A stretch of DNA of 64,000 bases from Adineta vaga (taxonomy: Eukaryota; Rotifera): positions 9,796,001 to 9,860,000 of the forward strand of contig CP075496.1 of assembly GCA_021613535.1 (NCBI GenBank). Reading direction: 5' to 3'. The number at the start of each line of letters is the position of its first letter. Within the stretch, counting starts at the first letter, position 1. Of the stretch, positions 23,867 to 35,963 are shown piece by piece. Under the pieces are notes generated by a model. The model was not told the origin of the DNA, did not search any database, and saw only the letters and a list, made by a program, of their open reading frames with translations. A program made the translations under genes and the position numbers.

Positions 23867-24574
23867 TTATGAATGACAAGCACGTTGCATGAATTCTTTC
23901 AATTTTTTTCGAAAATCCGAGTCATTTGGACAATAATGACCTCCTTTATGAAGATAGAATTCTGCCAATGATGGATTAAAATATTGCAATACGATTTTAC
24001 TCATTTCTGGTGTTATTAAAGTATCATTCGTTCCAGATACATGTAATGATGGAAGTTGATTTTGTGTATTAAATGTTTCTAAGATTGGTTTAATCGTTTC
24101 ATCATTGATTGGAGGACAACCAACGAGAATAATAAATTTAATACAATTAGGAAGAATTGGCCATTGAGGAATATTTAACATCATTGTAACACAAACAATT
24201 GCACCTTGTGAAAATCCTAATATACCATCAAATGGTCCATTAGTATTGATATAATTGATAATATATTCTATACTTTCTTTAATTGTATCATAATTGTAGG
24301 ATGTTACTGGCCAATCTGGTCTATATGACATCCATTGATATCGTTGATCAGTGGATGATTGATCAGATGATTTTAAAAATCCATAATCAACAAATGGGAA
24401 TGGAGAATCAATGAAGACGAATTCCATATCTTTCACTGAACGAATTAAAGAACGCATTTGTTGTTGACGATTTTGTGCACTATCATAAAAACCATGTAAA
24501 ATTAAAATTCGAGTTTTTACTGATTCGACTTTAGCTGCCATATTTTGTTCGAATATTAAAATATGAAATTTCAT
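23867..24574 (-). CDS. Serine hydrolase of the FSH/OVCA2 family
   Basis: Single-exon, 235 aa, the usual length. Begins with ILILHGFYDSAQN (the HGF entry strand), then GILGFSQGA with the nucleophile Ser, SGTNDTLITPE with the acid Asp, and HKGGHYCP with the catalytic His. All triad members are present. Family knowledge: small cytosolic alpha/beta hydrolases (yeast FSH1-3, human OVCA2) cleaving carboxyl esters. An internal in-frame Met (12th residue, followed by AAKVES) could be the true start. Tail-to-tail with the EF-hand gene, with only about 80 bases between stops. Confidence 0.9.
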   Translation of the reverse strand: MKFHILIFEQNMAAKVESVKTRILILHGFYDSAQNRQQQMRSLIRSVKDMEFVFIDSPFPFVDYGFLKSSDQSSTDQRYQWMSYRPDWPVTSYNYDTIKESIEYIINYINTNGPFDGILGFSQGAIVCVTMMLNIPQWPILPNCIKFIILVGCPPINDETIKPILETFNTQNQLPSLHVSGTNDTLITPEMSKIVLQYFNPSLAEFYLHKGGHYCPNDSDFRKKLKEFMQRACHS

Positions 24575-25297
24575 CTTCGTTACTCAATGATTCGTCCTAT
24601 CAATATATCCAGTAAGAATGTCTTTTCCGTGTATGTCGCTCTTGTACATAAATCGAATAAGTTTGTTCTTCTTTTGACATATTGAGATGTAAAATCGAAA
24701 GATTGTTTCTCATGGAACAACATACTAATATTAACTTGGTATTATTATTTCGAACTATAGAGAAAATGACATTCTCCATCTGCAGGCATTTTCAGTTTGA
24801 TCACTTTTTGAACTATCAAAAATATCGTACTTTTAAGGACATGGAAATCAAGCGAATGAAAAGTTTTTCTTTGGTTTTATTGAATAACAATGAGGAATTA
24901 TTATTTCGAATATACAAACAAACAAACAAACAATGTTTGTAACAGAGACCATAGTCTGATTTCACACAAGTAGTTGAATGAAACAAATAACGAAAGAAAA
25001 TCTAATTAATTTATGCCTGTACAGATGAAGCCAAATTAGAACGAGAAAAAAAACAACTAAAAATGGAATAAATTGATTATGTTCGTGTAATACTGATCAG
25101 CTTTTCTTTATTCAAAAAAGAATAAGAAAATTTTGCAACATTTCAACCAGATTCATTCCGAATTCTGTATAGTTGTCGATCGATACTTAAAATGTAAGTA
25201 ACAAAACAAATTTAAATAAAATATATATTCTTTTGATATCGAACTAGATTTTTTCATTTGAATCGTAACAAATCTCAACATACATAAATTCATAAAG
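24575..25297. other. Intergenic; unsupported ORF 24682-24942
   Basis: A (CAAA)n-like tract is at 24915-24935. A short charged peptide frame (DEAKLEREKKQLKME then stop, about 25024-25070) may be a leftover exon. No gene can be supported. Confidence 0.35.
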
Positions 25298-26126
25298 ATG
25301 TACCATGCAAATGATTTCTCATCAATAGCATGGTCGAAAGAATCTCTTGAAAATAAATCTGATACAGATTCAAATTTATCAGAAACAGCTGATGGAAAAC
25401 AAGGAAAACTATCATCTTCCAAGTAAAACTTCTTTTCTGTCGTATTCACTCGCGAAATGACCAAATATTTTAGACATACACGAATGATTTGCTCAACAAT
25501 GATGGCTATAATCATTTTGATAATAATTATAATAATAGCTATTACAGTTCCACTTTTATATATTAATAAAACAACCAAACAAACGAATAAGTTACCAAAT
25601 AATGATCCGACAGTGACAGGTATATTTTAGTATTTAAAATTTTTCTTCTCAGTATGATTCTTTGTATCTTTATCATTGTTTTCTAGAATCGTCATCTATT
25701 GGAACACCAATCATATACGAAGTAGGCGAAGGTGGTACGAGTAATGATGCACCATGCTCGTCACATACGGTCATTAACGACCCATTACGTAATGTAGCTG
25801 CAACAGGAATAGGTGGTACCTGTGATAGTGGATCATTTTTTGATACAAGTATTGGCGGTCGGTGGATTCGATTCGTTGGCACAGGTGGTACTATGATACC
25901 TATGACACCAACAGGATTTATGCGTTGTGGTGCCTACCTAACAGTTTGGTTTAATGGAACATTACCGTCTACATCAAATGCCATAGTCAATACAAATGCA
26001 TGTGTAGATTTGCAAACAGGTGTATGTGCATTTCCCATAGAAATATCGATCGTAAAGTGTATTGATTTCTATGTGTATTTCTTGCGACCTTTATTAATGT
26101 GTAATGCACGTTACTGTACAACTTAA
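25298..26126 (+). CDS. Type II membrane protein with D8C (uromodulin/GP2-type) domain
   Basis: Three exons, 25298-25422, 25474-25619, 25687-26126, join to 236 aa. Polar N-terminus rich in Ser, Asp and Lys, one TM helix (MMAIIILIIIIIIAITVPLL), then a linker and a Cys-rich ectodomain. The latter matches the D8C domain of uromodulin, GP2 and OIT3. It has the order CSSHTVINDPLR, CDSG, GRWIRFVGTGG, MPMTPTGFMRCGAY-like MIPMTPTGFMRCGAY, WFNGTLPS, then CIDFYVYFLRPLLMCNARYC ending at the stop. D8C in vertebrates carries mannose-rich glycans and binds bacteria. That role here is only an inference. The start in exon 1 is chosen because splicing from it gives the same plan as the FG-GAP and DUF2135 neighbours. 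Confidence 0.82.
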
Positions 26127-26470
26127 AAAAGTTGAATTCATTTATTATTTTGAAAGTTTCGACAATCTTCCATTGAGAATTTTTGAACTTTTATTCTGAA
26201 TAAAAAAAAAGTGACGATAAGTTGTTATAACACAAATATATTTGTCAAGGTTATGTTGCTATTACAGAAAAAAAGAATAAAAGAAACTTTCTTTTTTGCT
26301 TTCTGTAAGAGAAAAACATCCGTCCAATTTCACCCTTTGCCTTTTGTTAACAAAAAATTACTGAAGTGAAAGAATAAAAACAAACTTTCATAGTCAATAT
26401 AGAGAAAATAGAATCAAGAAACTATTTGATTCATTATTCAAATCATTTCTTTATCGATAGAACGTGAATT
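26127..26470. other. Intergenic
   Basis: AT-rich spacer between two same-strand membrane protein genes. Nothing recognisable. Confidence 0.35.
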
Positions 26471-27776
26471 ATGATATGTTTCATATGTTATTTTATTTTA
26501 TTTTTCCGTAAGTATTATTGCAAATGAGAAAACAATCGAATCTTTTGATTATGATATAGTCATTCCTTTGCATGAAACGTTGCGATGTTATTCTTGTCGT
26601 GGAGAAAAACAGTGTGGAATTTTATTTTCATCAAATTCGACCGATGTTAAAATAATTGATGGAAATGATCTCGAGGACTCGTGTTCTGTTAGTATAAATA
26701 CATGTATAAGCGCATGCATGAAATAATGAGAATGAATTCTGTTTACTAGATAACTATGAATTTAAATGGTTCACTTATTCGAAATATTATTCCATCATAT
26801 CTGTGTGGAAGTACATTGTATCAATTTTGCTGTAATTATGATCTTTGTAATTCACTTCCATCGTTACCATTACCAGTATTTAATAATCTTAAATGTATGG
26901 TAGATGTTTGTCGTATCAATGATAGTCAATGTAATAAATCCATAATCAATCTATCTAGTACTACACAATCATGTATAGTAAGTGAGAGAACTAAACTAAA
27001 TTCAATTCTTGCAATCTATGATTAGAGAAAAGATGGTAAAACTTCTTACAAATCATACCAAACAGGATGTTCTTCTAATGCGACAAAATATAATGACGTA
27101 TATTGCTGCAATTATCCTCTATGTAACGAACAAGATTTTCATCATAGTGAAGCAATACGTTGTTATACATGTGATTCACGTCTAACTGGTTTAAAAGATT
27201 GTGATATATTAAATATAACGAATCCGTATGTTTATAATTCTGTATCATCAAATCCATCAGAATCATGTGCAGTAAGTAACAAAGAATTGAGGCTTCTTAT
27301 GTATTTATTTATTATATGATCTTCTAAAGATGATTATTGGTTTGGCAGGAAAAGATCTCGCTATTGGACAGAATTATTCTGCTTTCACAATACGAACCTT
27401 CATTAATAATTGCACGAATCAATCGCTAGGTAATATAACGTATGGTGGAATACGATTCCAAGGTCAAATCGAATGCTGTTCAACTTCTCTTTGTAATACA
27501 AATCGTAAGTTTTATGTAAGAGTAAAACAAATTCTTTACTTTACTTTTTCTTAATATTTAGCATTGTATACAAATATTACTCTTCCATCAAACATATCAA
27601 AACATGTTAATCGTATTATAAGAGTTTCTGTGTTTACTTTATTCGTAATTCTTGGACTAAGTTTTGCTATCATCGGCATTGTGTTGTCTATAATTCGATT
27701 TCGATTCAACAAATCTCATCGTCGGTACCTTCCAATTGTTAAAACCGATCGAAATACTGTCATATTTTTATCATGA
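26471..27776 (+). CDS. Triple Ly6/uPAR-domain membrane protein
   Basis: Six exons: 26471-26507, 26560-26687, 26750-26977, 27026-27271, 27330-27504, 27562-27776; 342 aa in frame. Hydrophobic signal peptide (MICFICYFILFF). Three three-finger modules, each ending in the Ly6 signature CCxxxLCN: CCNYDLCN, CCNYPLCN, CCSTSLCN. The first opens with LRCYSCRG and the third with IRCYTCDS. A C-terminal TM helix (VFTLFVILGLSFAIIGIVLSII) and short basic tail replace the GPI signal usual in uPAR/Ly6 proteins. The general role is cell-surface recognition or receptor modulation. Intron phases set off the modules, consistent with internal duplication. Confidence 0.85.
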
Positions 27777-28036
27777 AAACTTCATACAATGTAATTGATC
27801 TTTTTTATATCTTAATTAAACAGTCTTTCATCATGTTTGAGCAAAAAAAAAGACAACTATTGATACAATAATTCTTATCGAAACAGCAGTAGAATACAAT
27901 ATAATAGTTTTAGAAAAATAGATCAGAGAGTCTAATCTGGAAATATGTTTTATACTTTATATGTGACGAAAAGATTACGATTAAAGTTATATTTTTATAA
28001 GAGTACAAAAGAATACAATTAGAATATTTATTATTG

Positions 28037-28745
28037 CTAAACATTAGAAAAATATGATTGTATCTCATTTATTGATGGACCAGGTACGACTTGTCCAGTT
28101 TGTGGATCACAATATCCTTGTATAAAACTTGTTTTATTGACTGCTGGTTGTCCAATACATTTACCACGAACAGTAATTGAATATTCAGTATATTTATTTT
28201 CACCATTCATTGTTAATACTGGTTGATCTACATTTGGATCAACGATAAAATGTACAACAGTAACACGAATACCAGTACCATCAATAAATGATGGATTTAA
28301 TTGAATATTTGGATAGATTATATCCCATGTCAGATTAGACTAAGGAAAGAAAAAAAGCAAGAATTCAACTTTTAGGAAAAAAAAGAAAATTTGTTTTTCT
28401 ACTTACTTGAACTGCAGGACCATTGAAAACACCAAACCATAATTGTGGAGAAACATTACCAGCATTATATCGTATTTGAGTTCCAACAGTTCGTTGTTGA
28501 CATATAGCAGTATCTGTATCTTCACAATAACGTGTATTACCTGAACAACTCCACCAATAGTAATATTCGCCACCGAAACCCGTTCCTTTTAAAGTAACTG
28601 GCCATTCTTTAACTAAATTAGTAATATCATAAACCGAAGCATTTCCATATGCACGACATGGATTTTTTCGATCAATTAATAATAAACTTGCTGAACAAAT
28701 ATTTATTAGAAATATACTCAACACAATATACGATATTTTAATCAT
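28037..28745 (-). CDS. Secreted MRH-like (mannose-6-phosphate-receptor-homology) protein
   Basis: Two exons on the minus strand, 28745-28407 and 28339-28037, join to 213 aa. Signal peptide MIKISYIVLSIFLINICSA. The next part, with YDITNL, YYWWSCSGNTRYC and AICQQ, resembles the first half of MRH/Atg27-type domains (YDLxxL, YxxxxC, C, AxCQ). The second half (NLTWDIIYPN, RGKCIGQPAV, VVPGPS) keeps paired Cys but is diverged. No TM, so probably secreted or luminal. Carbohydrate binding is an inference because the usual sugar-contact residues cannot be assigned by eye. The divergent upstream partner gene is at 29305. Confidence 0.6.
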
Positions 28746-29304
28746 GACTTTTCGTTAGAAATATTTTATTCAACTAAGAATTAAAAACAACAAGCAATGG
28801 TCATATTGACTGCCTATAGATAAAGATAAGAAATCATTTCTCGATCTTTCTTATCAAACACATGCGACTATCTTTTCTTTGTATGAATGAAAATTCAATG
28901 TAGTTTATATTAACATTTTTGTTCTTACTGAGTTTGGGATATTGAAGTATTTTACGAAATAAAATGACAATGTATAAACATCGATAATATTTGTTAGTAC
29001 GAAATCTGATAAAGTCAATTTTTTCGATCAAAAAATCATGATTTCTTCTAATGGAATAAATCAAAAAAATGCAATTATGTAAATAGTTAACACCATTTTC
29101 AGAATATTTATTTGAACTATTAGAATCAAATAACAAAAGAAATTTCGACAGCAAATACAAGGACATACATAATTTAATCTTTTATTCAGAATTTCAGCAT
29201 GATTAACAATCATATAGGAACAGTTTGAAATAATTCATCCAGAATAAAGAAGCACAACAATTGTTCCAAATCTATTATCATTATTGTATTAATCATTCAT
29301 ACAA
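28746..29304. other. Divergent intergenic region
   Basis: Shared upstream region of the MRH-like (-) and DUF2135-like (+) genes. Minus-strand ORF 28834-29166 shows no domain and is not supported. Confidence 0.4.
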
Positions 29305-30243
29305 ATGATTGTTACTAATCAAACTAAAATTGTACCTTACTCACATAGTATATCGTATTCTATTCCACGTACAAATCTTGACAAAGACAATACGACCAAT
29401 GATCGGAATCGCCAGTACGTATATTGAGATAGATTTTTTTCAAGATTTTACACAAATCTTTTTTTTTCTGTAGAGGAGGAGATTTAATAGAACCAGTAAC
29501 AAAATGCTGTACATGTCCTTGTGCATGTTTTGGAGGATTAGCTCTATTACTTCTTCTCTGTTTTGCAATTGGTATTCCAATTTTAGTGAGTATTAAATCA
29601 TCAACAATGATAAATACTGATAACGCAATGTCAACAAGTAAGATTAATTTATTAATCTCTACAAAAAATAATAATTTTTCCTTCTTTTACATATTCAGGT
29701 ACAACAACAACAACAACGACTGGTAAATAAATTGAAAATATTCTAAATAAAAATATATCTATGATGATTTTGTTAGGTATTCCTTGTTCACCTTCATGTA
29801 AATCAGAAGAAGTATGTGTATTAGGTAAATGTATCGGTATTGGACAATTATCATTTACTTTGACATGGTCTCGAAAAGGCGATGGAGATATTGTTGTTGG
29901 TACAACAACTGGAAAGAATATTTTTTATAATAATACAGGTTCATCATCTTTCACTGATTATGGAAAATTAGATGTTGACGATCGAAATGGAACAGGGCCT
30001 GAAAATGTTTTTTGGTCTAATCTTGGACCAACTCCACCAGCAGGTGTCTATTATGTTTGTTTTGAACCATATTCTTTCAATCCACTTATTGATAATCTCA
30101 ATCCTATATCAGTAACAATAGATATTAAAGGTTCAAATAATAATACATTTACTTTTACAAAGAATTTTACATCTACAATTAAAAATGATTATCATTGCAA
30201 TGCCAATTCATCAACTCTTCTCACTTCATATACTTATCCATAG
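29305..30243 (+). CDS. Type II membrane protein with YfaP/DUF2135-like domain
   Basis: Four exons, 29305-29414, 29474-29637, 29699-29722 (24 bases, a poly-Thr exon), 29777-30243; 254 aa. Polar N-terminus, a Cys cluster CCTCPCACF (likely palmitoylated) directly before the TM helix (GGLALLLLLCFAIGIPILVSI), then a Thr stalk. The ectodomain begins with a small Cys pair (CSPSC, CVLGKC) and then LSFTLTWSRKGDGDIVVGTT, KLDVDDRNGTGPENVFW and PPAGVYYVCFEPYS. This is the pattern of the bacterial YfaP/DUF2135 beta-sandwich (TWxxxxDLD, LDVDDxxGxGPEN, PGxYxVxV). The domain is mostly bacterial, so acquisition by transfer followed by intron gain and fusion to a local TM anchor is plausible. Confidence 0.75.
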
Positions 30244-31573
30244 TTGTTTTTAATGATGCCGATGATCATTGCACAAATGATTTAGTTGAGAAATTCATTT
30301 TCAGAAACTTTTTTTTCTATTTTTATTTATATTTTTCTAAATTTATTTTTCAAGAATGAACTTCTCTTGTCATAATCAGAACAAATAAGATATAATTGCT
30401 CATTTCTGAAGTTAAATTAGTATTAGAGGAGCTCGATATAACCAATGAGTTATATGAATACCATATGTGATATGTCTAAATAATGGATGCAATTTATGAA
30501 TCTTTTTATGATTAACAAGATTTACAATTCGAATAGTAATATAAAGATGAAACAGTTGTGAAAGATTGATTACAACAATTGTTACTATTGAAACAAGTGT
30601 TTTGACTGTTGAACAAATGAAGAAATATTGAAGATTCAATGACTTTCGAAAGATCATTGTAAAGTAATTCGTGTACAATCATTTCCAATCGAATTCTATT
30701 AGAATAGATACGAATGAAGTGTTGATGAACTTGTCCATGGATTAGTCGTAGGAATTCGATCAAATTTACATTGTCTTAAATACGGAAATACATTTGAAAA
30801 AATAAGCTGAAGAAGAATTGTGTCTTCCATTGGATAATATAGTTTCAAATATTCAAGATGATCAGGTCGAATAGATTTCTAAACAAGTTTTCTTCACATG
30901 GATGTGAAGAGAAATTATGTATCAGAAAAACTCATCACATCATCTGATTAATTATAAAATGTTAACCAGTATACAGAAGATAGTATGACATGTTACTTAT
31001 ATACATAGATAATATTATCTTTGTTTTATTGTTTTTTTATCATTTAACAGTTTCCATGGGAAAAACTACTTAATAAGAATTCGAAAAGATAACGATTGTG
31101 AAGTAATAGATTACACGTTACTTATAATGAACAAGAAACAAGCGACATACATTGTCTTTTCTATTGCATCAATTATAATTGGAATATGAACGTAACCATA
31201 CACAGAATAAGAAAGGAAAAAAATATGTAACTTAATTGGTTACTTCTGTTCTTTTTCAACGATAACAACAAATAGTGATTCATCCTGAGAACAATGTTTG
31301 CTCAATTTGTCTTCTAATAAATATATTTTTCGTTATAAAGATAACAAACGAAACACATAACAAAAAGAAACAAATGAATCTTTCAATATTTGACCAAGAT
31401 GATAATTTCATTTCAATTCGTTTATTTGAAGGACTTTCTTTTTTTTCTCTCTCTTATTCTTATCAACGACGACGTCCATTCAGGTGACGAAACAGAATGA
31501 AACACATAATATATGTGATATGAATATGGCCTGATCCAGTTTAGATCAACTTGAATACAAAATTACATATACA
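30244..31573. other. Intergenic, possible unrecognised remnant at 30412-30763 (-)
   Basis: Two overlapping minus-strand frames at 30412-30763 contain one hydrophobic segment (TLVSIVTIVVINLSQLF) and basic His-rich stretches. They might be a decayed exon, but no family is evident. No other gene is supported. Confidence 0.35.
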
Positions 31574-33150
31574 ATGACGTCAGCTAATGAAAAAACAAAA
31601 CTTTCACCAAGATCTTCATCGAAAGGAAAGATCTTTTTGATTATTCTTAGTTTATCTGTATTATCCATTGCTCTTGTTTATCAACCATTACCCGATAATT
31701 TCCCACAACCATGGAAATATCGATTTCTTTCCTTTTGGGCGCATTTATTTTCCAAATTAGTAAGATTTTTATAACTTTTACTTGATCAAATCAATTTGTT
31801 TTTTTATTATTCATCTAGGGTTATTTGGGTGAACAAGTGAATTTATTCGATCGTATTCATGTTTTACGTTTTCTTTATTATGTAGCCGTTGGTTGTTTTC
31901 AAATACGAAATCCTGAACATAATTTACAAGTAAGATAATACTAGATTGAATTCTTTAAATTATCGGCCATTTATTAGATTTATGATAAAAAAATATTAAA
32001 TGTTAGTGTTCGAATATATCAACCAGAAGAATTAGGAAATGTCGATAAAATGCCAACAATTATTCATTTTCATGGCGGTGGTTTTCTTTTAGGTTGTCGA
32101 GATACATACGATCAAGTTACATATGCTTTAGCTAATTTAACACGTGCACTTGTGATATCTGTCGAGTAAGTTCGTTTTCATTTACCCAAGAAAGAATTAA
32201 CCTAGAAGAGATAGTTAACGTGATTTATTCTTCGATTTCTAATATGGCGTGATTCTCTGACCATATAGATTGAAATTTTTCTTCTCTCATATATACATCA
32301 TGTTTTTATATATTTATTTTATAAAGATATCGTCGTGTACCAGAACATTATTTTCCAGCTGCACTTGATGATTGTACTTCAATAACATATGAATTATTTC
32401 AAAATGCTGACAAATATCGTATTGATGTTAATCGAATAACATTAGCTGGTGATTCTGCTGGTGGAAATTTAGCTTTAGTCATTACTCAATCGTTGATTCG
32501 AGATGGTTTTGCACCTCGTACTGCATGTCTTATCTATCCGGCGTTACAATTTTTTGATTTTACATTACCATCATATCGATTATATTTACCACGAAATATT
32601 CTTGGTGTAATTAATGAAGAAAATTTTCTTTCCGTTATGTCAGAATTAAGTGAAAGTAAAGTGAAAGTTACACGTGATATTCTATACAATAATCATACAT
32701 CAGCAGAAGATAAAAAACGTTTACGTCCATATGTTGATGCGCAAAAATATTTACCTATTTCACTTCCATTTGATGTTAATGAAGAAGGAAATCAAAATTT
32801 AATTACAAACTTAAAGTTTCTTATTTCACCCAAAATGTCACCTCTATTGGTTTCCGATGAAGAATTAATGAAATTACCACCTATTCTACTGTTTACTACT
32901 GAATTTGATATACTTAGAGATGAAGGTAATTCATAAAAAAATTTCACTAAATCGAATTCTTTTTGGGTTTGTTTTTCGTGTAGGCTTGATCTTTGCTGAA
33001 CGTTTGAAATCTTTAAATAAAACTCTTTATCATCATCATTTTCCAACGACATTTCATGGTGCACATCTTTTACTCTATGGTCCATTAAAATTCGATATTG
33101 CCTACGACATGGTCGAACATATTGCGAGAAAAATACGCGAGAATCTTTAA
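31574..33150 (+). CDS. Arylacetamide-deacetylase-like alpha/beta hydrolase
   Basis: Five exons: 31574-31759, 31819-31929, 31978-32165, 32327-32925, 32984-33150; 416 aa, near the ~400 of AADAC/NCEH1. An N-terminal signal anchor (KIFLIILSLSVLSIALVY) suggests an ER-bound enzyme with luminal catalytic domain. Motifs: FHGGGFLLG (oxyanion hole), VEYRRVPEHYFPAALDD, GDSAGGN with nucleophile Ser, EFDILRDEG with Asp, and FHGAHLL with His. The triad is complete. Family knowledge: hydrolysis of neutral lipid esters or amides. The 161-base intron 32166-32326 is longer than the others in the gene. Confidence 0.92.
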
Positions 33151-33386
33151 ATGATTATCTATATCTTTTCTTTTCCTAGTTCATCCATTTGCAAAGCAGA
33201 TATACATATCATTCATTTTTTTATCGATGCATTCACTCTATGTGAATAAGATTCTTCTATTTTTTTTATTATTACGGTAATTAATGATGGTGTCTACTGC
33301 TTTTATCTAAATAGATACTCTTTTTTCTTTTTCGAACAATAAATTATATGAATGAAAGTTTAAAAATGAAATATTATTAATTGTTT

Positions 33387-33981
33387 TTAACTTTTGAAAA
33401 TTTTTAATCCATAAACAAATGTCGTTATTATTAGTGCAGAGCCTATTAGAACCATTAAGCTCATTCCTTTCGTGAATTTGAAGATTGTGGAATGACAAAA
33501 AATATTTTTACCATCGATATAATAATAAGAGCTATCTGTTAATGATTTTGTATTCGTCCAAGATACACCCTAGAATAGGAAACAGCATGTAAATTTGACT
33601 TGCATACATATAGATACTTACTATCATACTCCAAATTATAACAAATATTTGCAAAAGAATAATCATTACGACACAGAAAACTAATGTAGGACGTCGTTGT
33701 CTATAAATATCACGATCAACATATCTTTCAATAGCCTTAAGATCAAAATAAAAGTAAGAAGATACAAATTAAAATTGAACTATGATTGTTTTTACAAGTA
33801 TTATGCATTGCCAACAAATCAAAATTCCATAGATACCAAAACCAAGTAACCATTGAAATAGACGTGGTTCTCCAGGACATTTCCAAAATTTACCAGTACT
33901 CATGATTAGAGAAGTAATGGATAGAGCAGTCAATGAAACGAGAAAAAAGACAAAGAACAAAAATACGACTACTTTAATCAT
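33387..33981 (-). CDS. Small four-TM membrane protein
   Basis: Three minus-strand exons, 33981-33796, 33735-33622, 33569-33387; 160 aa in frame. Hydrophobic segments: MIKVVVFLFFVFFLVSLTAL, WLLGFGIYGILICWQCIILA, VFCVVMIILLQIFVIIWSMI and MSLMVLIGSALIITTFVYGL. A polar loop with CPGEP lies between TM1 and TM2, and YYYIDGKN between TM3 and TM4. The layout recalls claudin/MARVEL-size proteins, but no signature (for example the claudin W-GLW-C-C) is present. Family unknown. Confidence 0.65.
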
Positions 33982-35362
33982 TGTTTTTGTCTAAAAAATA
34001 AGTGATAAAAATATGAACGATCTAATCGAAGAAACACTGATGAAATTCAAACATTCACATCAGCTTTTTTTCTGCTTTTCGTTAACGACGTTGTAAAACA
34101 TGTGTTTTATGTAAATAAACTCATCATGATGACGCACGACGCTTTTTCGAAAAGGATGACATTTTTAAGTGAAACTGTTAGTACCAATGCTGATTCTTTT
34201 CTATAAATGGATAGAGAGCTATCTTTTGTCGATAGAATCGATGAGTTGTTCATGACAGAGATTTGATTACAATGATATAGAAAGACTTTCAATTGATTTA
34301 AACATACGGCACATAGCGCTGATTATTGATTCTGTTTGAAGATAATAATAAAAAAAATCCATCGCAATGTCAGCAGAAAGAAAAACAAATTCAAAAGAAT
34401 AAGCAAAGTATGTGATTTGATTGTATTTAAATGAAAAGTACGTTCATCATCAGAAATTATTCTATATCATCGAGTTTACAACAAATAGAATTAAATATCG
34501 TTGTACGATATATTATGACGCAAGAAAATCTTTTACTCATGATATGACGACTTATAACTTGACGAAATTTTATGATGATATGACGTCATTTAGTGAATGA
34601 AAATGTAAAAAACAGTATACACTTTGACGTAAAACATGCATGTTTCAATGACTAGTAAAAATTCTTTATAATCCGAAATCATTACTCATTTGTTCTATTT
34701 GTACTCAAATTATATCATGAACACACGAAAGCTATAGTGATATGTACATTGTACAATGGATACCAAAATTCATTCAAGATATGACTTTCTCAATAAATTT
34801 CTTATCTACGCACTTTCGAAGAATATTTTAATATACTTTGTTATTTGATACTGTTTATAAATTCTTTAATAAGGTTAAAGGTATAGATTAGAAGAGTATG
34901 ATTACATTGCATGTTTTTCGTCTGTACCAAAGAAGGAATTATGTTCTTTCAAAAAAGAATCTATATACATGTATAGTAACAGAATATTTGATGATAAAAG
35001 TTATATGAAATATTTTCTTAACACTATATCACTATCGACTCATGACAGATTAGTGATATTCAGTTGTCAAAACAATATATTTCATCATAAGATAATCACT
35101 AATAGCGACGAAGCATTAACATATTTTGCGACAGTTATTACTTTATAGGCGTGTATGATTTTTAAAATACATAATGAAAAACCAAAGATAAGATTGAGCG
35201 GAGGCGTTTTATTGATCTATGATTAAGAAAGAAAATATAACTATATTGAATCCAAGGAAGTAGTAAATTATACTCTATAAAAGTAAGAATATAACGTATA
35301 CTTTCATTCAATTCAAATACAGTATAGAAAAGATATTCAATATCAAATAAGCAAAATACATT
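33982..35362. other. Intergenic with CRE-like site
   Basis: ATGACGTCAT at about 34579-34588 is a perfect CRE/ATF-type palindrome, within a stretch of TGACG-containing sequence (34516-34630). No coding frame is supported. It could serve the minus-strand four-TM gene, but it lies about 600 bases from its ATG. Confidence 0.4.
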
Positions 35363-35947
35363 ATGTATATTTTACGTATTATCTCAGGTTCGAAATGGAT
35401 TGAATTGAAATATACATATCAATAATTTTTCTCTATAGTTTTCTTTCTCTCGCTGACATTATGCCACAGTCAAACTGATATATCAACTGACTTACCTACA
35501 ATAATGATGTCAAACTCGGAAACTTTGAGCAATACAATTTCAATAATATCAGCTACTGATGGAACGGATGCCATTGACAACAGCACATTCATTCAAAATA
35601 CTACTGAAATCACTACACCTGGTACATCATTTCTTTCTCAGTTCAAGCGAATATTTATCTTAGATATTTCTTTTCAGCTACAACAACAGAATCGCAAACA
35701 TCTATTTTTACTAATACACCGACTACAACAGAACCACAAACAACTCCAAGTGAGTTTTGAACTCATTTAACTTGGAAATAATCATATTATAAATGTTTTT
35801 TTAGAGAGTAAAAATTTAGGACTTATACTTGGTCTTTCTCTGGGTTTGGGTATACCTGTACTTCTTGGTATTGTTGCGGGCATCATTTTCTATTGTCATA
35901 AACAAGGAAAGGCAAGGAGAGGTTCAAATTATCAAACTAATTTTTAA
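35363..35947 (+). CDS. Short mucin-like type I membrane protein
   Basis: Four exons, 35363-35387 (25 bases), 35439-35621, 35678-35749, 35805-35947; 140 aa. Signal peptide MYILRIISVFFLSLTLCHSQ is formed only after the first splice. The ectodomain of about 75 residues is Ser/Thr-rich with several NxS/T sites. One TM helix (LILGLSLGLGIPVLLGIVAGIIF) is followed by a short basic tail (CHKQGKARRGSNYQTNF). No folded domain is visible; probably a glycosylated surface protein. A DNA transposon has landed 16 bases past the stop codon, so its 3' UTR and polyadenylation now depend on transposon sequence. Confidence 0.65.
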
Positions 35948-35963
35948 AAATATTATGTAAATT

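Noticed and set aside
25153-25578. 141-codon minus ORF
   Set aside because: Antisense of the first two exons of the D8C gene; the plus strand has consistent splicing and TM/ectodomain logic.
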